Shown here: one piece after another, positions 18,503 through 26,320 of the stretch
How positions within the stretch are numbered: position 1 is the first letter of the stretch
How the letters are laid out: each line of letters begins with the position of its first letter
Assembly: GCA_963797765.1 (NCBI GenBank)
Contig: CAWCQU010000003.1
Location: 1,860,001 to 1,924,000, forward strand
Direction of reading: 5' to 3'
Source of the DNA: JBGPTK01 sp963797765
GTDB taxonomy: Bacteria; Acidobacteriota; Terriglobia; Acidiferrales; UBA7541
Length of the DNA: 64,000 bases
Notes under the pieces: model-generated
What the model saw: the letters and a program-made list of their open reading frames with translations, nothing else
The model's database searches: none
Told to the model about the DNA's origin: nothing
Position numbers and translations under genes: made by a program

Positions 18503-18700
18503 TTATCCTTCCCACTCTGCGATCAGGTGCCGCACGGCATGCATCATTCCGCGGACCGACGGTGTGTCTTCAATTTCGACGGTCTGCTCCATCCGGCGAA
18601 ATCCCAGGCCGCGAATCGTTTGACGCATACGGATGGGGCAGCCGATGAAGCTGCGCACCCACTTGATCTTGATCGTGCCTGCTTTCTTTTTGGTTGCCAT
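18503..18700 (-). CDS. rpmD: 50S ribosomal protein L30
   Basis: L30, 65 aa, with IKIKWVRSFIGCPIRMRQTIRGLGFRR and 'VEIEDTPSVRGMMHAVRHLI'. The short bacterial form. Sits between rpsE and rplO, as expected in the spc section. Confidence 0.95.
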   Translation of the reverse strand: MATKKKAGTIKIKWVRSFIGCPIRMRQTIRGLGFRRMEQTVEIEDTPSVRGMMHAVRHLIAEWEG

Positions 18701-18737
18701 GATCCTAAACTCTCACCGAACTAAAAGTTAGAAGGAC

Positions 18738-19286
18738 TTAAGAACTCGCGGCCGCGGCCGGTTCTTCGCCGCCCTTGCCCCGCTCTTCAGCCACCTTCGC
18801 GGCGTCCATTAGATGCAACAAAGCGTCGAACGTCGCTTTCACCACGTTGTGCGGGTTCGAGGTGCCCAGCGACTTGGTCAGCACATTCTGGATTCCAGCC
18901 ACTTCCATCACCGCGCGGACCGGGCCGCCGGCAATCACTCCGGTTCCTTCCGACGCCGGTTTCAGGAGCACTCGCCCCGAGCCGTATCGCCCGATCACCT
19001 GGTGCGGAATGGTGCTGCCCTTCAAATTGAACTTCACCATGTTCTTCTTGGCTTGTTCGATCGCCTTGCGAATCGCCATGGGTACTTCGCGTGCCTTGCC
19101 CATCCCGAATCCCGCGTGCCCATGTTGATCGCCCACCACCACCAGCGCCGAAAAACTCAAGTTCTTGCCGCCCTTCACTACTTTCGTTACCCGGTTGATG
19201 GCGACTACTTGGTCTTTCACGCTCGCGGGATTGGCGTCAATCTGGCGGCGGACGGACAGGGTATCTTTGAGCTCTTGTTTAGCCAT
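18738..19286 (-). CDS. rpsE: 30S ribosomal protein S5
   Basis: S5, 182 aa, part of the mRNA entry channel and a decoding-fidelity protein. 'INRVTKVVKGGKNLSFSALVVVGDQHGHAGFGMGKA' and 'GVIAGGPVRAVMEVAGIQNVLTKSLGTSNPHN' are conserved. The Ala-rich tail is slightly extended. ATG start eight bases after rplR. Confidence 0.97.
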   Translation of the reverse strand: MAKQELKDTLSVRRQIDANPASVKDQVVAINRVTKVVKGGKNLSFSALVVVGDQHGHAGFGMGKAREVPMAIRKAIEQAKKNMVKFNLKGSTIPHQVIGRYGSGRVLLKPASEGTGVIAGGPVRAVMEVAGIQNVLTKSLGTSNPHNVVKATFDALLHLMDAAKVAEERGKGGEEPAAAASS

Positions 19287-19294
19287 ATCGTTCG

Positions 19295-19675
19295 TTAAAA
19301 CTTCAATCCCGCCTCTCGTGCCGCGTCGGCAAGCGCCCGCACGCGGCCGTGATATTGGTAGCCCCCTCGATCGAACACCACTTTTTCGACGCCTACAGCT
19401 TTGGCGCGTTCCGCCACCACTTTCCCGATCATTTTGGCCGCGGCCACATTCCCGCCGCCCTTGATTTGCTTGCGCACTTCGCCGTCGATGGAACTGGCGG
19501 AAGCCAGTGTGCGCCCCTCGGCGTCATTGATCACCTGCGCGTGAATATGGCGCAAGGAACGAAAAACGCACAGGCGGGGACGCTCGGATGTTCCGGCAAT
19601 CACCTGGCGAGTCCGCCGATGGATTCGCTGGCGATGTCCATTGCGCGATAGTTTACGAGCCCTTACGGTTGCCAC
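19295..19675 (-). CDS. rplR: 50S ribosomal protein L18
   Basis: L18, 126 aa, binds 5S rRNA. 'RIRRRTRQVIAGTSERPRLCVFRS'-type start, 'IHAQVINDAEGRTLASASS', and the end FDRGGYQYHGRVRALADAAREAGLKF. The start is GTG 19675 with GAGGAG upstream. Standard rplF-rplR-rpsE order. Confidence 0.96.
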   Translation of the reverse strand: MATVRARKLSRNGHRQRIHRRTRQVIAGTSERPRLCVFRSLRHIHAQVINDAEGRTLASASSIDGEVRKQIKGGGNVAAAKMIGKVVAERAKAVGVEKVVFDRGGYQYHGRVRALADAAREAGLKF

Positions 19676-19694
19676 GTTCGTCTCTCCTCGTTCT

Positions 19695-20240
19695 TTAACC
19701 AGCGGTCTTGGCGGCCCCGGCCTTGCCCGCCTTCTTCTTCAGCCGCTCGCCGCTGATGCGGATGCCTTTTTGCTTGTACGGATCGGGCGGACGCAGCGCG
19801 CGCAAATTGGCGGAGACCTGGCCGACCACGCCCTTATCCGCTCCCGAAACGCTCATGCGCGTCTGCTTCTCCACGGTAATCGTGATGCCCTCGGGAATCG
19901 GAAACTCGATCGGGTGCGAATAGCCGAGAGCCAGCACCAGCGTCTTGCCTTTCAGCTCGGCGCGGTAGCCGACGCCCACGATGTCCAGATCCTTCTTGAA
20001 TCCGTCGGTGACGCCGCGCACCGCATTCGCCACCAGCGCCCGCGCCAGGCCATGCACCGCTTTCTGGCTTTCGTTCTCGCGCAGCGCGAGTAATGTGCCA
20101 TCTTTCTTTTCAAAACGGATCCCGCGCGGCAGAGCCACGGACAATTTTCCCTTGGGACCCTGCACGTCGACGCTGCGTTCCTGAATCTGGAACTTTACGG
20201 TCGACGGCACGGTGATCGGTTTGTTTCCAATTCGTGACAT
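19695..20240 (-). CDS. rplF: 50S ribosomal protein L6
   Basis: L6, 181 aa, two tandem L6 folds near the GTPase centre. 'MSRIGNKPITVPSTVKFQI', 'VDVQGPKGKLSVALP', and the signature RPPDPYKQKGIRISGERLKKKAGK are present. ATG start; neighbours rpsH and rplR. Confidence 0.97.
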   Translation of the reverse strand: MSRIGNKPITVPSTVKFQIQERSVDVQGPKGKLSVALPRGIRFEKKDGTLLALRENESQKAVHGLARALVANAVRGVTDGFKKDLDIVGVGYRAELKGKTLVLALGYSHPIEFPIPEGITITVEKQTRMSVSGADKGVVGQVSANLRALRPPDPYKQKGIRISGERLKKKAGKAGAAKTAG

Positions 20241-20262
20241 GGTCTCTCTCTATCCGGTAGCG

Positions 20263-20661
20263 TTACCAGACTTCGCAAAGCAATTCGCCGCCCAGGCCTT
20301 CTTTCTTCGCGCTCTGGCCGGTCATCACTCCGCGCGGCGTGGAGAGAATCGCGATTCCCATCCCGCCCACCACCGAGCGAATATCCATCTTGCCCACATA
20401 TCGCCGGCATCCCGGGCGCGAAATACGCTTCAGGTCGGTGATAATGCTGCGCCGGTCCGGCGTGTAGCGCAGGAACACTCGCAGCATTTTCTTGGGTTTC
20501 GATTCTTCCACCACTTTATAAGTGGATAGGTAGCCCTCTTCCTTCAATACCCGGGCAATTTCCACCTTCAATTTCGAAGAGGGCAGATCGACGCGCGGGT
20601 GCCGCGCCTTGGCGGCGTTGCGAATCCGCGTCAACATGTCCGCGATAGGATCAGTTTGCAT
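20263..20661 (-). CDS. rpsH: 30S ribosomal protein S8
   Basis: S8, 132 aa, primary 16S rRNA binder; in E. coli it represses the spc operon. 'DPIADMLTRIRNA', 'RVFLRYTPDRRSIITDLKRISRPGCRRY' and the RNA-binding STPRGVMTGQSAKKEGLGGELLCEVW end are typical. Starts 11 bases after rpsN. Confidence 0.97.
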   Translation of the reverse strand: MQTDPIADMLTRIRNAAKARHPRVDLPSSKLKVEIARVLKEEGYLSTYKVVEESKPKKMLRVFLRYTPDRRSIITDLKRISRPGCRRYVGKMDIRSVVGGMGIAILSTPRGVMTGQSAKKEGLGGELLCEVW

Positions 20662-20672
20662 TCATTCCTTCC

Positions 20673-20858
20673 TTACCAGCTCGCCTTGAGCACGCCGGGA
20701 ATTTCGCCCTTCAGCGCCAAGCCGCGGAAACAGATGCGGCACATTTCAAACTTTCGCAGGAAGCCTCGCGGCCTGCCGCAAATCCGGCAACGATTCCGCT
20801 TGCGCACCTTGAACTTCGGTTTCCGGCGCATCTTCGCGAATTGACAGGTTCGCGCCAT
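20673..20858 (-). CDS. rpsN: 30S ribosomal protein S14, zinc-binding type Z
   Basis: S14, 61 aa, the short form with two CxxC pairs (CRICGRPRG and CRICF). The length and Cys motifs mark the type-Z protein (rpsZ/rpsN1) rather than the longer Cys-free form. Placed between rplE and rpsH as usual. Confidence 0.96.
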   Translation of the reverse strand: MARTCQFAKMRRKPKFKVRKRNRCRICGRPRGFLRKFEMCRICFRGLALKGEIPGVLKASW

Positions 20859-20886
20859 CGTTTCTCCTTTTCCCTCCGCCGCGCGC

Positions 20887-21432
20887 CTATTGGGCGCGCA
20901 ACGGGAATCCCATCATTTTCAAGAGTTCCCGGCCTTCTTCGTCCGTGTGCGCGGTGGTGGTGATGGTGATGTTCATTCCCTTCATCTTGTCCACCCGCGT
21001 GTAATCGATTTCCGGAAACACCAGTTGGTCGCGCAAGCCCAGAGTATAATTTCCGCGGCCGTCGAACGAATTCGAGGGCAGGCCCTTGAAGTCGCGCACG
21101 CGCGGCAGCACGATGCTCGAAAGCCGGTCGAGGAATTCGTACATGATCTCGCCGCGCAGCGTGACCATGCAGCCGATCGGCATGCCCTTGCGAATCTTGA
21201 AATTCGCGATCGATTTCTTGGCCCGCGTGATCACCGCTTTCTGCCCGGTGATTTGTCCAAGTTCAACCACCGCCGTATCCAGCAACTTCACGTTCTGGCT
21301 GGCTTCGCCCAGGCCGATATTCACCGTCACCTTCGAAAGGCGCGGCACCGCCATGGAGTTTTTGTACCCGAAACGCTTTTGCAGCGCCGGGATTACGTCT
21401 TTATGAAATCGTTCGTGTAACCGGCTGGCCAT
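20887..21432 (-). CDS. rplE: 50S ribosomal protein L5
   Basis: L5, 181 aa, binds 5S rRNA and contacts P-site tRNA. 'VPRLSKVTVNIGLGEASQNVKLLD', 'KAVITRAKKSIANFKIRKGMPIGCMVTLRG', 'RVRDFKGLPSNSFDGRGNYTLGLRDQLVFPEI' and 'MNITITTTAHTDEEGRELLKMMGFP' are diagnostic. Three bases separate it from rplX. Confidence 0.97.
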   Translation of the reverse strand: MASRLHERFHKDVIPALQKRFGYKNSMAVPRLSKVTVNIGLGEASQNVKLLDTAVVELGQITGQKAVITRAKKSIANFKIRKGMPIGCMVTLRGEIMYEFLDRLSSIVLPRVRDFKGLPSNSFDGRGNYTLGLRDQLVFPEIDYTRVDKMKGMNITITTTAHTDEEGRELLKMMGFPLRAQ

Positions 21433-21435
21433 TTC

Positions 21436-21783
21436 CTAGCTCTCCAAAGTGACTTTGCAGCGTCGGCACACTCGAGTCTTCGAGCCGTCGGGCAGCATGG
21501 TGTGACCCACGCGCGTGTGCTTGCCGCAGCCCGGGCATACCGGCATCACGTTGGAAACGTGAACCGGGCCTTCTTTATCCAGAATTCCGCCCTTGATGTT
21601 TTTCGAAGGGTTTGGCCGGGTATGCCGCTTGATGATGTTGGCGTGCTCGATGGTTACCTGCTGCTTGGCAGGATTCACCGTCAGCACGCGCCCGGTCTTT
21701 CCCTTGTCGCGGCCGGTCATGATTCTGACCGTGTCGCCGTGACGCAAATGAATGGGGGCTTTTTTTGTTGTCGTTTCTTTCAT
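21436..21783 (-). CDS. rplX: 50S ribosomal protein L24
   Basis: L24, 115 aa, an assembly initiator of the large subunit, with a KOW motif (HGDTVRIMTGRDKGKTGRVLTV). The C-terminal part shows four Cys in two pairs (CPGCGKHTRVG..CRRCKV), a zinc-ribbon form found in many bacteria. ATG 21783 is chosen; an in-frame GTG three codons upstream (21792) overlaps rplN by 7 bases and is less likely. Confidence 0.95.
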   Translation of the reverse strand: MKETTTKKAPIHLRHGDTVRIMTGRDKGKTGRVLTVNPAKQQVTIEHANIIKRHTRPNPSKNIKGGILDKEGPVHVSNVMPVCPGCGKHTRVGHTMLPDGSKTRVCRRCKVTLES

Positions 21784-21785
21784 CG

Positions 21786-22154
21786 CTACCACACTTCCGG
21801 CGCTAAGGAGATGATTTTCGTGAACTTCTTCTCGCGCAATTCGCGGGCTACCGGGCCGAATACACGCGTGCCCACCGGCTCTCCCGCATCGTTGATCAGC
21901 ACCGCTGCATTGTCGTCGAACCGGATATACGTTCCGTCGCGGCGGCGGTGCTCTTTGCGGGTCCTCACCACCACGGCGCGAACCACTTTGCCCTTCTTGA
22001 CCGCGCTATCCGGCGCTGCTTCCTTCACCGCGGCGGTGATCACGTCGCCCAGCCCTGCGGTGAGCCCGGCATCGCCGCCGACCGGCAGGATGCACGTAAG
22101 CTGGCGCGCGCCGGAATTGTCGGCGACGGTCAGCCATGTCCGCATCTGAACCAT
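21786..22154 (-). CDS. rplN: 50S ribosomal protein L14
   Basis: L14, 122 aa, at the subunit interface. 'RTWLTVADNSGARQLTCI', 'GDVITAAVKEAAPDSAVKKGKVVRAVVVRT' and 'FDDNAAVLINDAGEPVGTRVFGPVARELR' match the family closely. ATG start, between rpsQ and rplX. Confidence 0.97.
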   Translation of the reverse strand: MVQMRTWLTVADNSGARQLTCILPVGGDAGLTAGLGDVITAAVKEAAPDSAVKKGKVVRAVVVRTRKEHRRRDGTYIRFDDNAAVLINDAGEPVGTRVFGPVARELREKKFTKIISLAPEVW

Positions 22155-22186
22155 TGTCTTGCTCCCCCGTTCCTGGTTAAACGACG

Positions 22187-22492
22187 CTAGTTCACTCGGG
22201 TCGAACGCGCCACCACTTCGGCTAGACGCCAGCGCTTAAGCTTGGAAAGCGGCCGCGTCTCGATGATGCGCACGGTATCGCCCATGCGCGCATCGCCCGT
22301 TTCATCGTGCGCGTAGAATTTCTTCACCACGCGGATTACCCGCTGGTACATCTTGTGCTTCACCTTGCGCGTCACCTTCACCACAATCGTTTTCTGCATT
22401 TTGGTGCTGATGACGATGCCGGTCAGCTCCTGCCGGGCGCCGCGCGCATGCGCGGGCGCCGGAGCTGCTGCCGGCGCGGTTTCATTTGCCAT
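22187..22492 (-). CDS. rpsQ: 30S ribosomal protein S17
   Basis: S17, 101 aa, primary 16S rRNA binder with an OB fold: LTGIVISTKMQKTIVVKVTRKVKH and 'GDTVRIIETRPLSKLKRWRLAEVV'. A roughly 20-aa Ala/Pro-rich N-terminal extension (ANETAPAAAPAPAHARG) precedes the fold. Its start overlaps the end of rpmC by 11 bases. Confidence 0.95.
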   Translation of the reverse strand: MANETAPAAAPAPAHARGARQELTGIVISTKMQKTIVVKVTRKVKHKMYQRVIRVVKKFYAHDETGDARMGDTVRIIETRPLSKLKRWRLAEVVARSTRVN

Positions 22493-22694
22493 CGTTCTTC
22501 CTCGATTCGTTCTGGGTCAGAAGCGTCTTGATGCGCGCCAGGTCTCGGCGCGCTTCGCGCAGCTTCTTGATGCCTTCCGTCTGCCCGGTCGAAAGCTGAA
22601 AACGCAGGCGGAAAACCTGTTCGGTTAGTTCCTGTTGCTGCACGTTCAGTTCATCCGTGCCCATCTCGCGATATTTTTCCAGGCTGCTCGGCAT
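22482..22694 (-). CDS. rpmC: 50S ribosomal protein L29
   Basis: L29, 70 aa, by the peptide exit tunnel, part of the SRP/trigger-factor docking site. 'MGTDELNVQQQELTEQVFRLRFQLSTGQ' and 'REARRDLARIKTLLTQ' identify it. ATG 22694 overlaps the rplP stop (TGATG), so translation is coupled; the longer open frame upstream is inside rplP and is not used. Confidence 0.95.
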   Translation of the reverse strand: MPSSLEKYREMGTDELNVQQQELTEQVFRLRFQLSTGQTEGIKKLREARRDLARIKTLLTQNESRKNDGK

Positions 22695-23110
22695 CACAGT
22701 TCTCCCGCGCGGCTGACGAATTTCGTCAAGATCGGCAGCTTGTGCGACGCCAGCTTCATGGCTTCGGTGGCCGACGCAAGGTCTACTCCAGCCATCTCGA
22801 ACATGATTCTGCCGGGTTTCACCACCGCCACCCATTTCTCGGGTGGCCCTTTGCCCTTGCCCATTCTGGTTTCGGCCGGCTTTTTGGTGAACGGCTTGTC
22901 CGGAAAAATACGGATCCACAGTTTTCCGCCGCGCTTGATGAACCTGGTGATCGCGACGCGCGCCGCTTCGATTTGCCGGTCGGTAATCCAGGCCGGTTCA
23001 AGCGCCTTCAGCCCGTATTCACCGAAAGCCAGCGACCCGCCGCGCCAGGCTTTGCCTGTACGCCGGCCGCGCTGCTGCTTCCTATACTTCACCTTCTTCG
23101 GCATTAACAT
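22694..23110 (-). CDS. rplP: 50S ribosomal protein L16
   Basis: L16, 138 aa, near the A-site tRNA elbow. 'MPKKVKYRKQQRGRRTGKAWRG', 'ITDRQIEAARVAITRFIKRGGKLWIRIFPDKP' and 'RMGKGKGPPEKWVAVVKPGRIMFE' are canonical. A second ATG lies two codons in (23104). Between rpsC and rpmC. Confidence 0.97.
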   Translation of the reverse strand: MLMPKKVKYRKQQRGRRTGKAWRGGSLAFGEYGLKALEPAWITDRQIEAARVAITRFIKRGGKLWIRIFPDKPFTKKPAETRMGKGKGPPEKWVAVVKPGRIMFEMAGVDLASATEAMKLASHKLPILTKFVSRAGEL

Positions 23111-23144
23111 AATTTTTGTCCCGTGCTGCTATGGCCTGCCGGGT

Positions 23145-23804
23145 TTAGACCGCGGCAGCGGCTTCCGGCTTCTTGCGCTCCGGAAGATTTTCACCCTGGT
23201 TGATCCAGCACTTCACGCCAATCACTCCGTACGTGGTATACGCCTGGGCGAATCCAAAATCGATGTCGGCGCGCAACGTTTGCAGCGGCAGCCGCCCCTG
23301 CAGATACCATTCCTTGCGCGCGATTTCCGCGCCGTTCAGCCGCCCGCCCACGCGCACCTTGATTCCCTTGCAGCCGAAACGCAGCGCCGAATCCACCGCT
23401 TTGCGCATGGCGCGCCGGAAAGCCACGCGCTTTTCAAGCTGCAACGCGATCGATTCCGCCACCAGTTGCGCGTCCAGTTCCGGCCGGTGCACTTCTTGAA
23501 TATCGATGTGCACTTCACGCTTGGTGCGTTTCTGCACTTCGTTTTTCAGCTTGTCGATTTCCGCGCCTTTGCGTCCGATGATGATTCCCGGCCGAGCGGT
23601 CTGGATGCGGATCACCAACTTGTTCGCGGCGCGCTCGATTTCAATCGAGCTGATTCCCGCCGAGCGCAGCCGGTCCTTCAGCTGCTTCCGCAATTCCACG
23701 TCTTCATGCAGCAGATCGGCATATTCTTTCTTCGCGAACCAGCGCGACCGCCACATTTTTGTGTAGCCCAAACGGAACCCGTATGGATGAGTCTTCTGCC
23801 CCAA
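23145..23804 (-). CDS. rpsC: 30S ribosomal protein S3
   Basis: S3, 219 aa, lines the mRNA entry and has helicase-type activity with S4 and S5. Start 'GQKTHPYGFRLGYTKMW', KH domain with 'RPGIIIGRKGAEIDKL', and the C-terminal 'GCKGIKVRVGGRLNGAEIAR'. The start is TTG 23804, with AGGAGG six bases upstream. Confidence 0.96.
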   Translation of the reverse strand: MGQKTHPYGFRLGYTKMWRSRWFAKKEYADLLHEDVELRKQLKDRLRSAGISSIEIERAANKLVIRIQTARPGIIIGRKGAEIDKLKNEVQKRTKREVHIDIQEVHRPELDAQLVAESIALQLEKRVAFRRAMRKAVDSALRFGCKGIKVRVGGRLNGAEIARKEWYLQGRLPLQTLRADIDFGFAQAYTTYGVIGVKCWINQGENLPERKKPEAAAAV

Positions 23805-23813
23805 TCGGTCCTC

Positions 23814-24329
23814 CTACTTCTTCGGCTTTTTGGCCTGCGTTCGTTTGCCGCCCTGCGTCAGCGCTTTGCGCGCGCGCCGCACGGCGCCCTTCACACCTTT
23901 CGACGCTTCTTGTTCTGCAATGGCCGCCGCCGCACGGCCTGCCGCTGCCGCGTGATGTTCGGCCACCTGCACCACGATATGGCTGGTCCGCTTCTGATAG
24001 CGGAATGCGCGGCCCATCGGAGCCGGGCGCAGCCGCTTCCAGCGCGGTCCTTCGTTTACGTAGCAAGTGGTGACGTAGAGCGAATCGACATCCAACGATT
24101 CGCCAGCGTCTTCCGCTTTCCGCTCCGCGTTGGCGATCGCGCTGCGCAAAATCTTTTCAATGTCTTTGGCGATGCGCTTCTTCGTGAAGTGCAGCGTCTG
24201 CAATGCCTGTTCCGCCGCCTGTCCGCGGATCAAGTCGACCACCAGGCGCGCTTTCTGCGGCGAGACGCGCGCATAACGCGCCTTCGCCAAGCCTTCAATT
24301 CGATTTGCCACAATCGGTGTCGTCGCCAT
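23814..24329 (-). CDS. rplV: 50S ribosomal protein L22 with long C-terminal tail
   Basis: L22, 171 aa. The core (about 1-115) carries 'ARYARVSPQKARLVVDLIRGQAAEQALQTLHFTKK' and the tunnel hairpin region RWKRLRPAPMGRAFRYQKRTSHI. The remaining 55 or so residues are an Ala/Lys-rich tail not found in the 110-aa E. coli protein. ATG start, between rpsS and rpsC. Confidence 0.95.
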   Translation of the reverse strand: MATTPIVANRIEGLAKARYARVSPQKARLVVDLIRGQAAEQALQTLHFTKKRIAKDIEKILRSAIANAERKAEDAGESLDVDSLYVTTCYVNEGPRWKRLRPAPMGRAFRYQKRTSHIVVQVAEHHAAAAGRAAAAIAEQEASKGVKGAVRRARKALTQGGKRTQAKKPKK

Positions 24330-24332
24330 GGT

Positions 24333-24704
24333 TTATGCCTTAGGCGCTGCCGGCGGTGCGCCGCCGGTCCCGCCTGCTGCTCCGCCTGCTGCCGGTGCTG
24401 CGCCGCCTGCCGGAGCCGCTGCTGCCGCCGCCCTTTCGAGCGCCGCTTTCACCGCGTGGCCTTTAAACGTGCGTGTCGGCGCGAATTCTCCCAGCTTGTG
24501 TCCCACCATTTGTTCGGTGATATACACAGGAATAAATTTCTTGCCGTTGTGCACGGCGATGGTGTGGCCGATCATTTCCGGCAATATCGTCGACCGTCGC
24601 GACCAGGTCTTCACGACCTTCTTTTCGTTGCGCTCGTTCATTCCCTCCACCTTCACGCGCAGGTGGTCGTCAATGAACGGGCCCTTCTTGAGTGAACGTG
24701 GCAT
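24333..24704 (-). CDS. rpsS: 30S ribosomal protein S19 with Ala/Gly/Pro tail
   Basis: S19, 123 aa, head protein contacting A-site tRNA and bridge B1a. 'MPRSLKKGPFIDDHL', 'TWSRRSTILPEMIGHTIAVHNGKKFIPVYITEQMVGHKLGEF' are canonical. After residue 88 the protein continues into a low-complexity tail of Ala, Gly and Pro (about 35 residues) absent from most S19. ATG start. Confidence 0.95.
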   Translation of the reverse strand: MPRSLKKGPFIDDHLRVKVEGMNERNEKKVVKTWSRRSTILPEMIGHTIAVHNGKKFIPVYITEQMVGHKLGEFAPTRTFKGHAVKAALERAAAAAAPAGGAAPAAGGAAGGTGGAPPAAPKA

Positions 24705-24758
24705 TGTCTCGTCTCTTTCCTCAGTTCGAAACCGGACCTAAACCCTGCAAAAAATTCG

Positions 24759-25058
24759 CTACTCTTCGACCCGGCGCAACTTGATCCATTGCGCCCGGCG
24801 CATCTTTCGAAAGCCTCGCACCGGTCCCGAGACGCGATGCGATACCGGGCAAAACGGGCAAACAAATCGCGTGCCTGAAGCGTTGGCAATCTTCTCCACA
24901 ATCACGCCCCATCCTGGCTTGCACATCCGGAACAGAATTTGCTCCGGGCCCGCATGTTTCGCGACGGGCTTGGCCGGGCGGCGTGTCGCGGCTCGCGCGG
25001 GTTTGCGTGTGCGCGGCCGGCGCCGCGCGCTCGAACTGGATGACCGGGTTGCTCTCAT
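24759..25058 (-). CDS. Small basic Cys-containing protein inside the S10 operon, unrecognised
   Basis: A 99-aa open frame in the 434-base gap between rplB and rpsS, where most bacteria have no gene. The first 35 residues are Arg/Lys/Ala/Ser-rich, like an rRNA-binding tail. The rest contains MCKPGWGV, FVCPFCPVSH and a basic end (FRKMRRAQWIKLRRVEE). Cys46, Cys67, Cys70 and His74 could bind zinc. ATG start; a weak GAG ribosome site. It is on the same strand and lies within the operon, so it would be made with ribosomal proteins. I do not recognise a family. It could be a lineage-specific ribosome-associated protein or a chance frame. Confidence 0.5.
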   Translation of the reverse strand: MRATRSSSSSARRRPRTRKPARAATRRPAKPVAKHAGPEQILFRMCKPGWGVIVEKIANASGTRFVCPFCPVSHRVSGPVRGFRKMRRAQWIKLRRVEE

Positions 25059-25138
25059 GAGCTTGCTCTCAATTTCCCGCCGCGCCGGGAGCATAGTTTT
25101 GCCACTCCGTGCTCGATCCTTCGACCGAATGAAAAAAA

Positions 25139-25960
25139 CTACGGCTTGCGCCGCTGGACAATCCACTTGTCTCCGCCATGCTTCTTGCGCGTCTTCGCGC
25201 CCAGCGTGGGGAAACCCCACGGCGTTTGCGGGTGATTGCCTTTGACTCGGCCTTCCCCACCGCCGTGCGGATGGTCCACCGGATTCATCGCCACGCCGCG
25301 CACGGTGGGCCGGATTCCCAGCCACCGCGAACGGCCTGCCTTGCCATAGGTGATGTTCTCGTGATCCAGATTGCCGATCTGTCCGACCGTTGCCATGCAA
25401 TCGACACTGAACTTTCGCGTCTCGCCCGAGGGCAGCTTTATCAACGCGATTTCACCTTCCTTGCTCAACAATTGTGCTGCTCCGCCCGCCGACCGCACCA
25501 CCTGCCCGCCTTTTCCGGGATGCAGCTCGAGGTTATGGACCATCGTGCCGGGAGGAATGTTGCGAATCGGCAGCGCGTTGCCGGGCAGAATGTCCGCTGC
25601 CGGTCCCGCTTGCACGGTCGCGCCCACCACAAGTCCTACCGGATGCAAAATGTAGCGCTTCTCGCCGTCCGCATAGTGCAGCAACGCAAGACGAGCCGAG
25701 CGGTTCGGATCGTATTCGATCGCGGCAACTTTGGCCGGGATGCCGAACTTATCGCGGCGAAAATCGATCTTGCGATACTGCCGTTGATGTCCGCCGCCGC
25801 GGTGCCACACGGTCACTTCTCCGTGATTGTTGCGGCCGCCCGTGCGGCGCAGTGGCTCAACCAGCGATTCTTCCGGCGTCTGTTTGGTGATCTCGCTCTT
25901 ATCAAGCGTGGTCAGAAATCGCCGTGACGGTGTATACGGTTTAAAACTCTTCAGTGGCAT
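25139..25960 (-). CDS. rplB: 50S ribosomal protein L2
   Basis: L2, 273 aa, needed for subunit joining and peptidyl transfer. 'KSFKPYTPSRRFLTTLDKSEIT', 'GRNNHGEVTVWHRGGGHQRQYRKIDFRRDKFG' and the conserved VRGVAMNPVDHPHGGGEGR near the C-terminus are complete. ATG start, downstream of rplW. Confidence 0.97.
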   Translation of the reverse strand: MPLKSFKPYTPSRRFLTTLDKSEITKQTPEESLVEPLRRTGGRNNHGEVTVWHRGGGHQRQYRKIDFRRDKFGIPAKVAAIEYDPNRSARLALLHYADGEKRYILHPVGLVVGATVQAGPAADILPGNALPIRNIPPGTMVHNLELHPGKGGQVVRSAGGAAQLLSKEGEIALIKLPSGETRKFSVDCMATVGQIGNLDHENITYGKAGRSRWLGIRPTVRGVAMNPVDHPHGGGEGRVKGNHPQTPWGFPTLGAKTRKKHGGDKWIVQRRKP

Positions 25961-26020
25961 CGTTCCCTCTTGCTTGCCTGCCGGATACCCGCCGGGCGGG
26001 GCTCGCGGCCAATGCTGGGA

Positions 26021-26317
26021 TTACAAATTCTCCGCATACTCGATCATCTTTTCGCCTTCCGCCAGCTTCACGTAGGCTTTTTTCCAGTCGCGGCGAAAAC
26101 CTTCGGAACGCCCGCGGCGGCGCATCTTGCCGAAATAGTTGGCCGTGCGAACCGCGGCAACTTTCACTTTGAAAATCGTCTGCACCGCTTCGCGAATTTC
26201 CGTTTTGGTGGCGTTGGCCGCCACTTCGAACACCACGGTATGCTGCGTCTCTTTCACGCCCAGGCCTTTCTCGGTGATGATGGGGCGCCGGATCACCTGG
26301 AATGCTCGAGTCGTCAT
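26021..26317 (-). CDS. rplW: 50S ribosomal protein L23
   Basis: L23, 98 aa, exit-tunnel rim and docking site of trigger factor. 'VIRRPIITEKGLGVKETQHTVVFEVAANATKTEIREAV' and 'VKVAAVRTANYFGKMRRRGR' identify it. Directly after rplD (3-base gap), before rplB. Confidence 0.96.
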   Translation of the reverse strand: MTTRAFQVIRRPIITEKGLGVKETQHTVVFEVAANATKTEIREAVQTIFKVKVAAVRTANYFGKMRRRGRSEGFRRDWKKAYVKLAEGEKMIEYAENL

Positions 26318-26320
26318 GGC

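Noticed and set aside
22635..24695. 686-codon open frame on the plus strand across rpmC-rpsS
   Set aside because: It is antisense to a perfectly conserved block of ribosomal protein genes; high-GC codon use produces such long mirror frames.
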